This document shows, one piece after another, positions 8,225 through 17,327 of a stretch of 64,000 bases of DNA. This stretch comes from Brenneria izbisi (lineage in GTDB: Bacteria; Pseudomonadota; Gammaproteobacteria; Enterobacterales; Enterobacteriaceae). The notes beneath the pieces are model-generated. The model did not search any database, had not been told where the DNA came from, and worked only from the letters and a program-made list of their open reading frames with translations. The stretch lies in assembly GCF_025840185.1 (NCBI RefSeq), contig NZ_JAMPJU010000010.1, positions 62,001 to 126,000 on the forward strand, read 5' to 3'. Position numbers and translations under genes: made by a program. How positions within the stretch are numbered: position 1 is the first letter of the stretch; every line of letters starts with the position of its first letter.

Positions 8225-8902
8225 TCAGCTTCTGTTTTCGACCGACCGATAGGAAACCGTCTCTTGCTGTTCACTCAGCCGTTTCAGCGCCATATTCAGC
8301 ATAACGCCATACATCGGCAGGAAGAAAAGCAGGCTGATCAGCAACTTGAAGATGTAGTCCACCAGCGCGATTTCAACCCAGTTCGCGGCCATGAAAGGAT
8401 CGGCGCTGCGATAGAAGGCAATAAAGAAAAAGGCCAACGTGTCGCTGAAATTGCCGAACAACGTGGAAACCGCCGGTGCGACCCACCAGGCATTGCGCTG
8501 GCGCAAGCGGTTAAAGACATGCACATCCAGGATCTGACCCAGAACGTAAGCCATGAAACTGGCGCAGGCAATGCGGGCAACCACGATGTTCACCTGACTC
8601 AGCGATGCAAACCCTTGCCATGCGCCCTGATAGAACAGCGCGGAAATGAAATAGGAAATCACCAGCGCAGGCGCCATCACGGTCAAAATAATACGGCGTG
8701 CCAGCGGTGCGCCGAAAATCCGCACGGTCAGGTCGGTTGCCAGAAAGATAAAGGGAAAGGTAAACGCGCCCCAGGTGGTATGAAAACCGAAAATGGCAAC
8801 CGGAAGCTGGACCAGATAATTACTGGAAGTAATGATCAGAATATGAAACAACGACAGCCAGATCAGCGCCGTCAGCCGCTGCCGGGGAGTGAAACGATAC
8901 AT
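8225..8902 (-). CDS. yhhQ: YhhQ, 7-cyano-7-deazaguanine (queuosine precursor) transporter
   Basis: A 225-residue inner-membrane protein of the YhhQ/QueT vitamin-uptake family (DUF165) with about six membrane segments. E. coli YhhQ imports preQ0 and preQ1, precursors of the tRNA base queuosine. Family stretches are WGAFTFPFIFLATDLTVRIFG, SYFISALFYQG and LFGNFSDTLAFFFIAFY. It is divergent from tusA. Confidence 0.93.
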   Translation of the reverse strand: MYRFTPRQRLTALIWLSLFHILIITSSNYLVQLPVAIFGFHTTWGAFTFPFIFLATDLTVRIFGAPLARRIILTVMAPALVISYFISALFYQGAWQGFASLSQVNIVVARIACASFMAYVLGQILDVHVFNRLRQRNAWWVAPAVSTLFGNFSDTLAFFFIAFYRSADPFMAANWVEIALVDYIFKLLISLLFFLPMYGVMLNMALKRLSEQQETVSYRSVENRS

Positions 8903-9170
8903 AATGTGACCTTTTTGGTTATTGGGGTTAGGGAACCCAAGAAATCATCGTACGCCGTTTTTTTCAGCAACGCGGCGGCATGATACGCAATTGCTTTGGG
9001 AATGCAATTTTTTTGGTAACGCAATCGTTTTGCTAACTGAATTGTTTCGCTAACTGAATTGTTTCGCAGAAAAAATGGTTGTTCTTTGCGTAAAGATTGT
9101 CGTGGCTTGCGTCACAGAATCTCCGGCGTAAACTAAGACGGTTTTATAACCCCTACCACAGAGAACGTTG
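8903..9170. other. Divergent intergenic region yhhQ / tusA with a tandem repeat
   Basis: This 268-bp divergent spacer contains a perfect tandem duplication of GCTAACTGAATTGTTTC (9032-9048 and 9049-9065), with a partial third copy before it (GGTAACGCAATCGTTTT). It is AT-rich and must hold both promoters; no known operator is recognised. Confidence 0.5.
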
Positions 9171-9434
9171 ATGACCGATCCCTTCGCCAAACCTGATAAA
9201 ACCCTTGATGCTCAGGGACTGCGCTGTCCCGAACCGGTGATGATGGTGCGTAAGACGGTGCGCGAGATGGCGTCTGGACAAACGTTGCTGGTGATTGCGG
9301 ATGATCCCGCGACGACCCGTGATATTCCGGGCTTCTGCCGTTATATGGAGCATGATTTGCTGGCGCAGATGACCGAACAACTTCCCTATCGCTATCTGCT
9401 GCGCAAAGGCGGCCCGCAAGTCAAAGGCGGTTAA
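9171..9434 (+). CDS. tusA: Sulfur carrier protein TusA
   Basis: An 87-residue TusA. It accepts persulfide sulfur from IscS and passes it to TusBCD/TusE and MnmA for 2-thiouridine formation at tRNA position 34. The active cysteine is Cys19 in [18 protein letters not shown], and [14 protein letters not shown] is conserved. The ATG at 9171 gives an N-terminus (MTDPFA) aligned with E. coli TusA; the TTG just upstream is not used. It is convergent with zntA. Confidence 0.97.
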   Translation: MTDPFAKPDKTLDAQGLRCPEPVMMVRKTVREMASGQTLLVIADDPATTRDIPGFCRYMEHDLLAQMTEQLPYRYLLRKGGPQVKGG

Positions 9435-9437
9435 GTC

Positions 9438-9461
9438 AACGCCCTGTCGTACAGGGCGTTG
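9438..9461. terminator. Bidirectional hairpin between tusA and zntA
   Basis: A perfect 11-bp stem (CAACGCCCTGT / ACAGGGCGTTG) with a 2-3 nt loop lies between the convergent stop codons. Flanking T tracts are poor on both strands, so its strength as an intrinsic terminator is uncertain. Confidence 0.5.
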
Positions 9462-9469
9462 AACGGTCT

Positions 9470-11794
9470 TTATTCATCCTGTTTTTTGAGCAATCGCAAT
9501 GCGTTGGCGGTAACCAACGCCGTCGCGCCGGAATCCGCCAATACCGCCAGCCATAGTCCGGTAATGCCCAGAATGCTGGTGATCAGGAAGACCGCTTTCA
9601 GCCCAAGGGCGATGGTAATATTCTGCCGGATATTCAGTTGCGTCGCCCGTGACAGCCGGATCATGCCGGCTAATCCGCCGAGGCGACTGTGCGTCAAGGC
9701 GGCGTCAGCGGTTTCCAGCGCCACGTCGGTGCCGCTTCCCATCGCAATACCGATGGTTGAGGCTTTCATGGCGGGCGCATCGTTGATGCCATCACCGACC
9801 ATGGCGACCGGATGCTGCTGATTAAGCTCGCTTACGGCGGTCACTTTGTCGGCGGGCAGTAAACCCGCCCGGTAATCGATACCCAAATCGGCAGCGATTG
9901 CCGCCGCCGCACGCGGATTGTCGCCAGTGAGCATGATACAGCGTATATTCATGGCCTGTAACGCGGCCAGCGCTGCGCGGGCGTCGTTGCGCAGGGTATC
10001 GCGCAGAGCCAGCAAGCCTTGTACATGGCCATCTTCCTGTACCACAACCACCGTCTTGCCCGCGCTTTCCAGCGTATCAACCTGCTGTTGCCAGCGGTTG
10101 TCCAGCGTCCCCGCGGTCAGCCGGGCGGGTGAACTTACCTGAATCCGCCTGCCCGCAATGGTGCCTTCTACCCCGATACCGGCTAATGCGCGGCGATCTT
10201 CCGCGATGGGCAGAAACGGGTTGGTGGCCCGCGCATGTTGCACAATCGCCTGTGCCAGCGGGTGGTGCGAACCGGATTCGATCGCCGCGGTTCGCGCCAG
10301 CAGCGCGGCTTCACTCACGCCATCCGCCGGTAAAACATCGGTAACCTGTGGTTTGCCTTCGGTCAGGGTGCCGGTTTTATCAAAGGCGATGGTGCGGATG
10401 CCGCCCAGCGCTTCCAGGGCCGCGCCCCCTTTGATCAGCGCGCCCTGACGGGTTGCCGCCGCCAAACCGGAGGTAATCGCGGCCGGTGTGGAAATCACCA
10501 GCGCACAAGGACAACCGATTAGCAGCAGCGTCAGACCGCGATAAATCCATTCCTGCCAGGGTTGCCCCATCAACAGCGGTGGGATGACGATCACAAGTAG
10601 CGATAGCAGCATGATGGCTGGCGTATAGTAGCGGCTGAAGCGATCGAGGAAACGCTCGATCGGCGCGCGGCGCGTTTCGGCTTCTTCTATCAATTGCAGA
10701 ATACGATCGATGGCGTTGTTGCCCGGCTGCGAAATGACGCGCAGTTGCACCATTTTATCGACACACAGGCTACCGGCGGCGATCTTGTCGCCCACGGCGC
10801 GTTCAACAGGCACCGACTCGCCGGTCAGGGCGCTTTCATCAAAACTGGCTTCCGCGCGCAGTAATTCCGCATCGGCCGGTAGCCGTCCGCCGGGGGCGAC
10901 TTCAATTACATCACCGGGTAACAGGCTGGCGATTGGCACCTTAACGCGTCGTTCGTTTCTGATGACGATAGCGTCTTCGGGCATCAGGGCCATTAATGCG
11001 GTTACGCCTTGTCGCGCACGGTTGGCGGCATAGGCTTCCAGCCGTTCGCCCAGCATAAACAGTAGCAGAACCACAGTGGCTTCAGTTGTCGCCCCGATCA
11101 GCAGCGCCCCGATGGAGGCTACGCTCATCAGCGTTTCAATCGCGAACGGTGTGCCGGAGCGGGCAAGTTGTACGGCCTTTTTCAGTACGGGAATGAGGCC
11201 CACAATGGTGGTGGCGATAAACGCAATCTCGCCGAGCGAGTCATTAAATAACGATACGCCCCAGCTTATTGCGGTCAGCGATATAAAGAGGATCAGGAAG
11301 CCATATTCATGAAGAAAATTGCCGGGGGTAAAACGGCGTTGCTCCGCAGAAGGCGGCGTATTGGGCGCAATGTCCAGCAAGGAGAAACCCACTTGCGAAA
11401 CCGCGTGTTGTACTTGTGAACGTACATCGTGGCGGGCGGCGACCACCAGTTTTTCGGTGGCGAACAATACATTGGCGTGTTCGATGCCCTGGAGATTTTT
11501 TACTGCATTTTCAATTTTACGAGCGCAGCTTGGACAATCCATGCCGCTGATTTTCCAGCTAAAACGCTGATGAGAACCGGGATGGTCGCTGTCTCCGCCG
11601 TCGGGGTCGTCTGAATCGGCGTTATCACCGCTTTCCGATGCGCTGTTATCAGGGCCTCGCCCGGTATTGATCACGGAGCCGGGCGCCTGTTTTACCGCGC
11701 AGCAGCTTTTTTCCGCATGCGATACAGGTTTTGCGTGAGTGTGGCAACAGGCTGATTTTTCGCCGCTGTGATGATGGTGCTGATGAGAATGCAT
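9470..11794 (-). CDS. zntA: Zn(II)/Cd(II)/Pb(II)-exporting P-type ATPase ZntA
   Basis: A 774-residue P1B-type ATPase that pumps Zn, Cd and Pb out across the inner membrane. In order it has a His/Cys-rich N-terminus (residues 1-35), an Asp/Ser-rich linker (45-75), a heavy-metal domain with GMDCPSC (84-90), membrane segments, and the actuator TGES (about 324). These are followed by the metal-binding CPC (428-430), the phosphorylation motif DKTGT (Asp472) and the hinge GDGINDAPAMK. It is about 40 residues longer than E. coli ZntA because of the N-terminal extension and linker. The start has a strong AGGAGGAA site. A Fur-box-like palindrome lies just upstream. Confidence 0.96.
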   Translation of the reverse strand: MHSHQHHHHSGEKSACCHTHAKPVSHAEKSCCAVKQAPGSVINTGRGPDNSASESGDNADSDDPDGGDSDHPGSHQRFSWKISGMDCPSCARKIENAVKNLQGIEHANVLFATEKLVVAARHDVRSQVQHAVSQVGFSLLDIAPNTPPSAEQRRFTPGNFLHEYGFLILFISLTAISWGVSLFNDSLGEIAFIATTIVGLIPVLKKAVQLARSGTPFAIETLMSVASIGALLIGATTEATVVLLLFMLGERLEAYAANRARQGVTALMALMPEDAIVIRNERRVKVPIASLLPGDVIEVAPGGRLPADAELLRAEASFDESALTGESVPVERAVGDKIAAGSLCVDKMVQLRVISQPGNNAIDRILQLIEEAETRRAPIERFLDRFSRYYTPAIMLLSLLVIVIPPLLMGQPWQEWIYRGLTLLLIGCPCALVISTPAAITSGLAAATRQGALIKGGAALEALGGIRTIAFDKTGTLTEGKPQVTDVLPADGVSEAALLARTAAIESGSHHPLAQAIVQHARATNPFLPIAEDRRALAGIGVEGTIAGRRIQVSSPARLTAGTLDNRWQQQVDTLESAGKTVVVVQEDGHVQGLLALRDTLRNDARAALAALQAMNIRCIMLTGDNPRAAAAIAADLGIDYRAGLLPADKVTAVSELNQQHPVAMVGDGINDAPAMKASTIGIAMGSGTDVALETADAALTHSRLGGLAGMIRLSRATQLNIRQNITIALGLKAVFLITSILGITGLWLAVLADSGATALVTANALRLLKKQDE

Positions 11795-11812
11795 ACCTTC
11801 CTCCTGTGTTGA

Positions 11813-11827
11813 TGATAGTGATTCTCA
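11813..11827. promoter_or_regulatory. Fur-box-like palindrome upstream of zntA
   Basis: TGATAGTGATTCTCA matches the 7-1-7 Fur half-site pattern (TGATAAT-N-ATTATCA) at 12 of 14 positions, and outer bases extend the symmetry (TGATGA...TCATCA). It lies 19 bp before the zntA start codon. A ZntR-type site was expected; only a partial one (CTGGAGTC near 11860) is visible. Confidence 0.3.
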
Positions 11828-11885
11828 TCAGGAACTTTACACCGTTATAGGCGGTGACTCCAGTATTTCACATGCGTTGTCAGCG

Positions 11886-12515
11886 TTAAAAATAGAGCGA
11901 GCGAACGATAAGGAAATGTCCGCCAAAATAGCCAATCGCCACGATGACCTGATGCGCGCGGAAATTGATCCGGTAATGGTGGATCAGCCAGGCGGCATGG
12001 GCGATAAACAGCAGCGCGCAGCCAGCCAGCAAGGAGAAGTTGTGGTCGCTTCCCAGTGCGAAATAACGCTCCCCGGCAACCCAGACCATCAGGATGGTCA
12101 TAAGAATAAACGCACAGACTGGCCAGCGTTGATCATTGAGCTTGCTCCAGATAAGGGCGATCAGAATAGCGGCCAGCAGCACCAGCGACAACGCCAGCGG
12201 CCAGAAGAACGTCAGCGCCATCTGGCTGGTAAAAAAGCTGAGGGTGTAAAGCAGGTGAGCGGCGAAATAGGCGGCGAAGGCATATAGTAGACGCTGCGTC
12301 GGCAGTAACAACAGCATGTCGGCGACTAGCGTAGCCAGTAATCCGGCGACGATCAGATAGCCTGATACGCTCAGAAACGGCGTTTGCCAGGCCAGCGCCA
12401 GCAACAGCAATATTGTGACCGGCTTGAACAACCAGCGTTGCCACGCCGGACCACGATAGCTGGCGTCAACGTATAACCAGCCGGAGAAAAGCACGGCGAT
12501 AAATGACCAGAGCAT
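11886..12515 (-). CDS. yhhN: YhhN family (TMEM86-like) membrane protein
   Basis: A 209-residue polytopic inner-membrane protein of the YhhN/TMEM86 family, with about eight hydrophobic segments. Eukaryotic TMEM86B is a lysoplasmalogenase; the role of bacterial YhhN is not settled. Conserved acidic and polar residues occur in the segments ending LVADMLLLLP and WVAGERYFA. AAAGGA precedes the ATG at good spacing. It follows zntA's promoter region, as in E. coli. Confidence 0.88.
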   Translation of the reverse strand: MLWSFIAVLFSGWLYVDASYRGPAWQRWLFKPVTILLLLALAWQTPFLSVSGYLIVAGLLATLVADMLLLLPTQRLLYAFAAYFAAHLLYTLSFFTSQMALTFFWPLALSLVLLAAILIALIWSKLNDQRWPVCAFILMTILMVWVAGERYFALGSDHNFSLLAGCALLFIAHAAWLIHHYRINFRAHQVIVAIGYFGGHFLIVRSLYF

Positions 12516-12669
12516 AGCCTATCCTTTCTTTATTTGGCGTAAGGGGTTGCTGTGAGTATAAACAACATCGGGTGAGACAGATGCGAATACCTGTGCTTCA
12601 TGTTATTTTATCGACCTGTTTTTACTGCTGATGAATGTCGTAACGTCTCTTGAAGGAGAGTAGTGTTGA

Positions 12670-12990
12670 ATGAGTAATGAACCTGCACTGTATCGTATTC
12701 AATTCATTAATAACGGTAAGAACTACCAGCTTTATGTGCGTGAATTAGTGTCGAGCAGTTTGTTCGGTTTTATTGAAATTGCCGACTTCGTCTTCGATAG
12801 CCAATCAACGGTGCTGGTTGATCCTTCGACAGAAAAGCTCAAAACGGAATTCTCCGGCGTTAGCCGCAGTTTTATTCCTTTGCAGGCGATTATCCGCATT
12901 GATGCGGTGACGGAAAAAGGCAGCGCCCGGATTTCCGAACTGGGAGATAACGTGATGCATTTCCCCTATCTTCCCGGTAAGAAGCCCTGA
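12670..12990 (+). CDS. DUF1820 family protein
   Basis: A 106-residue soluble protein of the DUF1820 family, function unknown. Recognisable stretches are YRIQFINNGKNYQLYVREL, FGFIEIADFVFD, VDPSTEKLKTEF and SFIPLQAIIRIDAV. There is no signal peptide. It occupies the place that yhhM (DUF2500) has in E. coli between yhhN and yhhL, but is unrelated in sequence. The ATG at 12670 is preceded by GGAGAG. Confidence 0.85.
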   Translation: MSNEPALYRIQFINNGKNYQLYVRELVSSSLFGFIEIADFVFDSQSTVLVDPSTEKLKTEFSGVSRSFIPLQAIIRIDAVTEKGSARISELGDNVMHFPYLPGKKP

Positions 12991-13048
12991 CAAATAGACG
13001 CGTTTCCGCGGTTGTTGTCAGGGGGGCCTTGATTCTGCTTGTTGAACA

Positions 13049-13333
13049 TCAGAGCTTGGGGGGCTGCCTGGGCTGTTTCTTTTGCCAAGCCAGTAACTCA
13101 AACACGCCAAACAGAAAAATGCGTGCTTGCAGCGCCTGGCTGAGCGATGGGCCGTCTTTGGGCTGGCTGGATTTCAACAACAGCAGTTGAAAGCCATGCA
13201 TCAGGATCATAAATATCATCGCCACCGTCATGAAAATGTTCAGTGGCCGGGGAAACGGCTGGAACAGGTTAAAAACCAGAAAAGCCCACACGCCCAGCAT
13301 CAGCAATCGTCCCAGATTAATCCATATCATCAT
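13049..13333 (-). CDS. yhhL: YhhL, DUF1145 family membrane protein
   Basis: A 94-residue protein with two or three membrane segments, matching E. coli YhhL (INLGRLLMLGVWAFLVFNLF, PFPRPLNIFMTVAMIF, FLFGVFELLAWQKK). Its function is unknown. It lies 37 bp after rsmD on the same strand, probably cotranscribed as in E. coli. A GAGGT site precedes two adjacent ATGs; I used the first. Confidence 0.9.
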   Translation of the reverse strand: MMIWINLGRLLMLGVWAFLVFNLFQPFPRPLNIFMTVAMIFMILMHGFQLLLLKSSQPKDGPSLSQALQARIFLFGVFELLAWQKKQPRQPPKL

Positions 13334-13370
13334 CTACCTCTTAATGTCATTGCGCGGCTTGCTGAGAAGA

Positions 13371-13946
13371 TCATTGGCGGATGTACAAGCGGTAAGCGAC
13401 CTGACCAGCGATCTTTTCGCGGTGAAGCCGCCAGTTACCTGGGATCGCCAATTGTGTATTTTCCGCCTCGGTTTCCACGTAGATCCATGCCTCCGGCGTC
13501 AGCCAGCCTTGTTGTTCCAGCAGAGATAGCGTGAGGTTCAATAAATCTTTGCGAAACGGCGGATCAAGAAACACCACGTCAAAGGGCTGTCCCGGTTGCG
13601 CCAGCCAGCGCAGCGTGTCCGTATGCACGACTTGCGCGTTTTCCGCCCGTAGCAGCGCCAGATTGTGCGTTAATTGTTGCGCTACCGCTCGCTCGGTTTC
13701 CAATAATGTGGCATGGGCCGCATAACGCGATAAGGCTTCCAGGCCCAGCGCGCCGCTACCGGCAAAACAATCCAGGCAACGGGCTTCCTGAATAACGGGA
13801 GCCAGCCAGTTGAACAGCGTTTCGCGCACCCGATCGGTGGTCGGTCGTAAGCCCGGACTATCCGGGACCGGAAGTTTTCTGCCGCGCCACTGACCGCCGA
13901 TAATTCGGATCTGGCCGGCGGCGGGCGATACGTTTTTTTTAGCCAT
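13371..13946 (-). CDS. rsmD: 16S rRNA (guanine(966)-N2)-methyltransferase RsmD
   Basis: A 191-residue SAM-dependent methyltransferase that methylates G966 of 16S rRNA in assembled 30S particles. It shows the N-terminal RIIGGQWRGRKLPVPD, the LRPTTDRVRETLFNWL motif, the SAM-binding LDCFAGSGALGLEALSR and the catalytic (N/D)PPF motif in VVFLDPPF. It is divergent from ftsY, as in E. coli. Confidence 0.97.
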   Translation of the reverse strand: MAKKNVSPAAGQIRIIGGQWRGRKLPVPDSPGLRPTTDRVRETLFNWLAPVIQEARCLDCFAGSGALGLEALSRYAAHATLLETERAVAQQLTHNLALLRAENAQVVHTDTLRWLAQPGQPFDVVFLDPPFRKDLLNLTLSLLEQQGWLTPEAWIYVETEAENTQLAIPGNWRLHREKIAGQVAYRLYIRQ

Positions 13947-14199
13947 AACTCACAGGTTCGTTGGTGTGCCGCGTCAATACAGTCATGGCGCGGCCAGAAA
14001 ATTTCTGGCGCTATTCTAGCGGCGGTTACGTGTAGAGGGAATGTTAAGATCGGGGCTGACATACTTCGTTACGGAGATTGTCTGCTATTGCGCCCGCTGG
14101 CTGCGTGTTGCTGTCGGCAGGAAAGTGTTAAACTCATTGGTTAACTATGATTTTCATTGATTGATTCGCTGCACTGAGCGGCGTGGAGCGCGATTGCAC

Positions 14200-15450
14200 A
14201 TGACAAAAGAAAAGAAGCGCGGTTTTTTTTCCTGGTTAGGATTGGGGCAACAGGAAGAAGAACAAAAAGAGCAACCGCAGGAGAAGCCGGTCGTCGAGGA
14301 GGCGCCCGCCGCGCCGTCTGAGACGCAGGCCCCGGGCCAACAGCAGGTTGAAATCGTTGAAAAAGATCCCGATCCGGCGGCTATCGCGCCAGCGGACGTG
14401 ACGCAACCATCGCCGCCGCCCGCGGCGGCAAGCGAACCAATCGTTGAGACTGCGCCGGACGTAATTCATCAGGAAGCGCGTCAGCAGGATGAATCACCCG
14501 TGGCGGCGCAGGAACAGGAACGTCCGACGAAAGAGGGATTTTTCGCGCGCCTGAAACGCAGCCTGGTTAAAACCCGTCAAAACCTGGGTTCAGGATTTAT
14601 CGGATTGTTTCGCGGCAAGAAAATCGACGACGATCTGTTTGAGCAACTGGAAGAACAGCTACTGATTGCCGATGTGGGCGTGGAAACCACGCGCAAGATC
14701 ATTACCGGCCTGACGGAGCACGCCAATCGTCGACAACTGAAAGATGCCGATGCGCTGTTTGTTAAGCTGAAAGAAGAAATGGCGACCATCCTCGACAAAG
14801 TTGAGGAACCGTTGAACATCGACGGCAAAACGCCGTATGTGATCCTGATGGTCGGTGTAAACGGCGTCGGTAAAACCACCACGATTGGCAAGATGGCGCG
14901 TCAGTTTCAGGCGCAAGGAAAATCCGTGATGCTGGCCGCGGGGGACACGTTTCGCGCCGCGGCGGTGGAGCAACTTCAGGTCTGGGGCCAACGCAACAAT
15001 GTCGCGGTGGTGGCTCAGCATACCGGCGCTGATTCCGCGTCGGTGATTTTTGATGCGATTCAGGCGGCGAAAGCGCGGGGCGTCGATGTCCTGATTGCCG
15101 ACACCGCAGGCAGATTGCAGAACAAAGCGCATCTGATGGAAGAATTGAAAAAGATTGTGCGCGTGATGAAGAAGCTGGATGAGGATGCGCCGCATGAAGT
15201 GATGTTGACGCTGGATGCCAGCACCGGACAGAACGCCGTCAGCCAGGCGAAACTGTTTAATGAAGCGGTCGGCTTGACCGGGATTACCCTGACCAAGCTG
15301 GACGGCACCGCCAAGGGCGGGGTGATTTTCGCTATTGCCGACCAGTTCGGCATTCCCATCCGCTATATTGGGGTGGGGGAAGGTATCGAAGATTTGCGGC
15401 CATTCAAGGCTGACGATTTTATTGAGGCACTTTTTGCCCGAGAGGATTAA
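14200..15450 (+). CDS. ftsY: Signal recognition particle receptor FtsY
   Basis: A 416-residue GTPase that docks ribosome-SRP complexes at the inner membrane. The N-terminal A domain (to about residue 115) is rich in Glu, Pro and Ala and begins with a membrane-targeting patch (KKRGFFSWLGLG). The NG domain follows, with P-loop GVNGVGKTT (219-227), DTAGR and TKLDGTAKGG. I chose the ATG at 14200; an in-frame TTG 39 bp upstream is unlikely. It leads the ftsY-ftsE-ftsX operon, with a 5-bp gap before ftsE. Confidence 0.97.
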   Translation: MTKEKKRGFFSWLGLGQQEEEQKEQPQEKPVVEEAPAAPSETQAPGQQQVEIVEKDPDPAAIAPADVTQPSPPPAAASEPIVETAPDVIHQEARQQDESPVAAQEQERPTKEGFFARLKRSLVKTRQNLGSGFIGLFRGKKIDDDLFEQLEEQLLIADVGVETTRKIITGLTEHANRRQLKDADALFVKLKEEMATILDKVEEPLNIDGKTPYVILMVGVNGVGKTTTIGKMARQFQAQGKSVMLAAGDTFRAAAVEQLQVWGQRNNVAVVAQHTGADSASVIFDAIQAAKARGVDVLIADTAGRLQNKAHLMEELKKIVRVMKKLDEDAPHEVMLTLDASTGQNAVSQAKLFNEAVGLTGITLTKLDGTAKGGVIFAIADQFGIPIRYIGVGEGIEDLRPFKADDFIEALFARED

Positions 15451-15455
15451 AACGG

Positions 15456-16127
15456 ATGATTCGTTTTGAACAGGTCAGTAAAGCGTATCTCGGTGGACGC
15501 CAGGCATTGCAGGGGGTGGATTTTCATCTACGTCCGGCAGAGATGGCGTTTCTGACCGGTCATTCTGGCGCGGGGAAAAGTACCCTGCTGAAACTGATTT
15601 GTGGCATTGAACGTCCCAGCGCGGGGCAGATTCTGTTTAGCGGACATAACATCAGCCGCCTGAAAAAACGTGAAGTCCCGTTTTTGCGCCGTCAGATCGG
15701 CATGATTTTTCAGGATCATCATCTGCTGATGGAAAGAACCGTCTATGACAACGTGGCGATGCCGCTCATCATTGCCGGCGCCAGCAGCGAAGATATTCGT
15801 CGTCGGGTATCGGCGGCGCTGGACAAGGTAGGGTTGCTGGATAAAGCCCGCAATTATCCTATCCAGCTTTCCGGCGGCGAGCAGCAGCGGGTCGGCATTG
15901 CGCGCGCGGTGGTGAATAAACCCGCCGTTTTGCTGGCGGACGAACCGACCGGTAATCTGGATGATGCGCTGTCCGAGGGGATTTTGCGTTTGTTCGAAGA
16001 ATTTAACCGGGTTGGCGTTACTGTACTGATGGCGACCCACGATACCGGGCTGATTGCCCGTCGCAATTACCGGGTTCTGACGCTATCCGATGGCCGCATG
16101 ATTGGGGGAAATCATCATGGCGAATAA
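15456..16127 (+). CDS. ftsE: Cell division ATP-binding protein FtsE
   Basis: A 223-residue ABC ATPase. With FtsX it forms a membrane complex at the divisome that activates septal peptidoglycan hydrolysis through EnvC. It has Walker [10 protein letters not shown], signature [14 protein letters not shown] and Walker [13 protein letters not shown]. The Q-loop region is [14 protein letters not shown]. Its end overlaps the start of ftsX by 11 bp, so the two are translationally coupled. Confidence 0.97.
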   Translation: MIRFEQVSKAYLGGRQALQGVDFHLRPAEMAFLTGHSGAGKSTLLKLICGIERPSAGQILFSGHNISRLKKREVPFLRRQIGMIFQDHHLLMERTVYDNVAMPLIIAGASSEDIRRRVSAALDKVGLLDKARNYPIQLSGGEQQRVGIARAVVNKPAVLLADEPTGNLDDALSEGILRLFEEFNRVGVTVLMATHDTGLIARRNYRVLTLSDGRMIGGNHHGE

Positions 16128-17085
16128 TATGCGTAATGCGATAAAGCCCGGAACGAAAGCGAAGGCGCTGCGCGGCGGCTGGCAGGAGCAGTGGCGTTAC
16201 GCCTGGACCAACACGCTGGACGATATGTTGCGTCAACCGTTGGCGACGCTATTGACGGTAATGGTGATCGCCATTTCTCTGGCTCTGCCGAGCATCTGTT
16301 ATCTGGTGTGGAAAAACGTCAGTCAGGCGGCGACCCAGTGGTATCCCTCGCCGCAATTGACGGTTTATCTTGATAAATCGCTTGATGACAATGCGGCGCA
16401 GGCGGTGATCACCCGGCTTCAGTCTGAAGACGGCGTCGATAAAGTGAACTATTTGTCGCGGGATGAAGCAATGGGGGAATTTCGCAACTGGTCGGGTTTT
16501 GGCGGCGCGCTGGATATGCTGGAAGAGAATCCGCTGCCTGCGGTTGCCATCATTACCCCTAAAATGAATTTTCAAAGCGCCGACGTATTGACGACCTTGC
16601 GCGACCGCGTGGCCGCCACGTCAGGCGTGGATGAAGTCCGCATGGATGACAGTTGGTTTGCGAGGCTGGTTGCGCTGACTGGTCTGGTCGGCCAGATTGC
16701 GGCAACCATTGGCATATTGATGGTTATCGCGGTGTTTCTGGTGATCGGCAACAGTGTGCGTCTGAGCATCTTCAGCCGCCGCGAAACCATTAACGTCATG
16801 AAGTTGATTGGCGCGACCGACGGCTTTATTTTGCGCCCGTTTCTCAACGGGGGAGCCGTGATGGGGTTTGGCGGCGCGGTGTTGTCTTTGATCCTGTCTC
16901 AGACGCTGGTGTGGAAGCTTGGTTCCGTCGTCGCTCAGGTGGCTTCGGTGTTCGGTACGACCTTTACCGTCATGGGGTTAAGCTGGGACGAATCCCTGTT
17001 ATTGTTGCTTGTCGCCGGGATGATAGGTTGGCTGGCCGCTTGGTTGGCGACCGTTCAACATTTACGTCGTTTTACACCACAATAG
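16117..17085 (+). CDS. ftsX: Cell division protein FtsX
   Basis: A 322-residue permease-like partner of FtsE with four membrane segments and a large periplasmic loop after the first, the part that binds EnvC. Conserved stretches are [40 protein letters not shown] and [14 protein letters not shown]. The ATG at 16117 has GGGGGA about 8 bp upstream and overlaps ftsE. The N-terminal cytoplasmic tail is shorter than in E. coli (352 residues). Confidence 0.96.
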   Translation: MANNMRNAIKPGTKAKALRGGWQEQWRYAWTNTLDDMLRQPLATLLTVMVIAISLALPSICYLVWKNVSQAATQWYPSPQLTVYLDKSLDDNAAQAVITRLQSEDGVDKVNYLSRDEAMGEFRNWSGFGGALDMLEENPLPAVAIITPKMNFQSADVLTTLRDRVAATSGVDEVRMDDSWFARLVALTGLVGQIAATIGILMVIAVFLVIGNSVRLSIFSRRETINVMKLIGATDGFILRPFLNGGAVMGFGGAVLSLILSQTLVWKLGSVVAQVASVFGTTFTVMGLSWDESLLLLLVAGMIGWLAAWLATVQHLRRFTPQ

Positions 17086-17154
17086 GCTTTTTTTGATATA
17101 CTCTTTTTCTGCTGTATCCAGCTTGATATGTGAAATAAGATGAATAATATTGTT

Positions 17155-17182
17155 GGAACTTATGAGAGAAATCACACTCTAA
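17155..17182 (+). promoter_or_regulatory. Sigma-E (RpoE) promoter of rpoH
   Basis: GGAACTT, 16 bp, then TCTAA matches the sigma-E consensus and corresponds in position and sequence to promoter P3 of E. coli rpoH. It lies about 145 bp upstream of the rpoH start. The surrounding 17086-17327 region has further A/T-rich promoter-like sequences, and a half CRP-like site (TCACA) inside the spacer. Confidence 0.72.
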
Positions 17183-17327
17183 GTTTAGAGACACTGGGCC
17201 GAACTGTTAGCGTGTATATGGCGCGAAACAGTATGCTGGAGCAAGGCCGAATATAACGACTTGTCAGTGACGGGCGTTTAAGCGGGCTGGTAAAGCGCCG
17301 CGCAACCGTGGTAATGAGAGGGATTGA

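Noticed and set aside
8102-8983. Plus-strand ORF of 293 codons across yhhQ
   Set aside because: Antisense to yhhQ; the product is low-complexity Gln/His/Arg-rich, a typical shadow frame.
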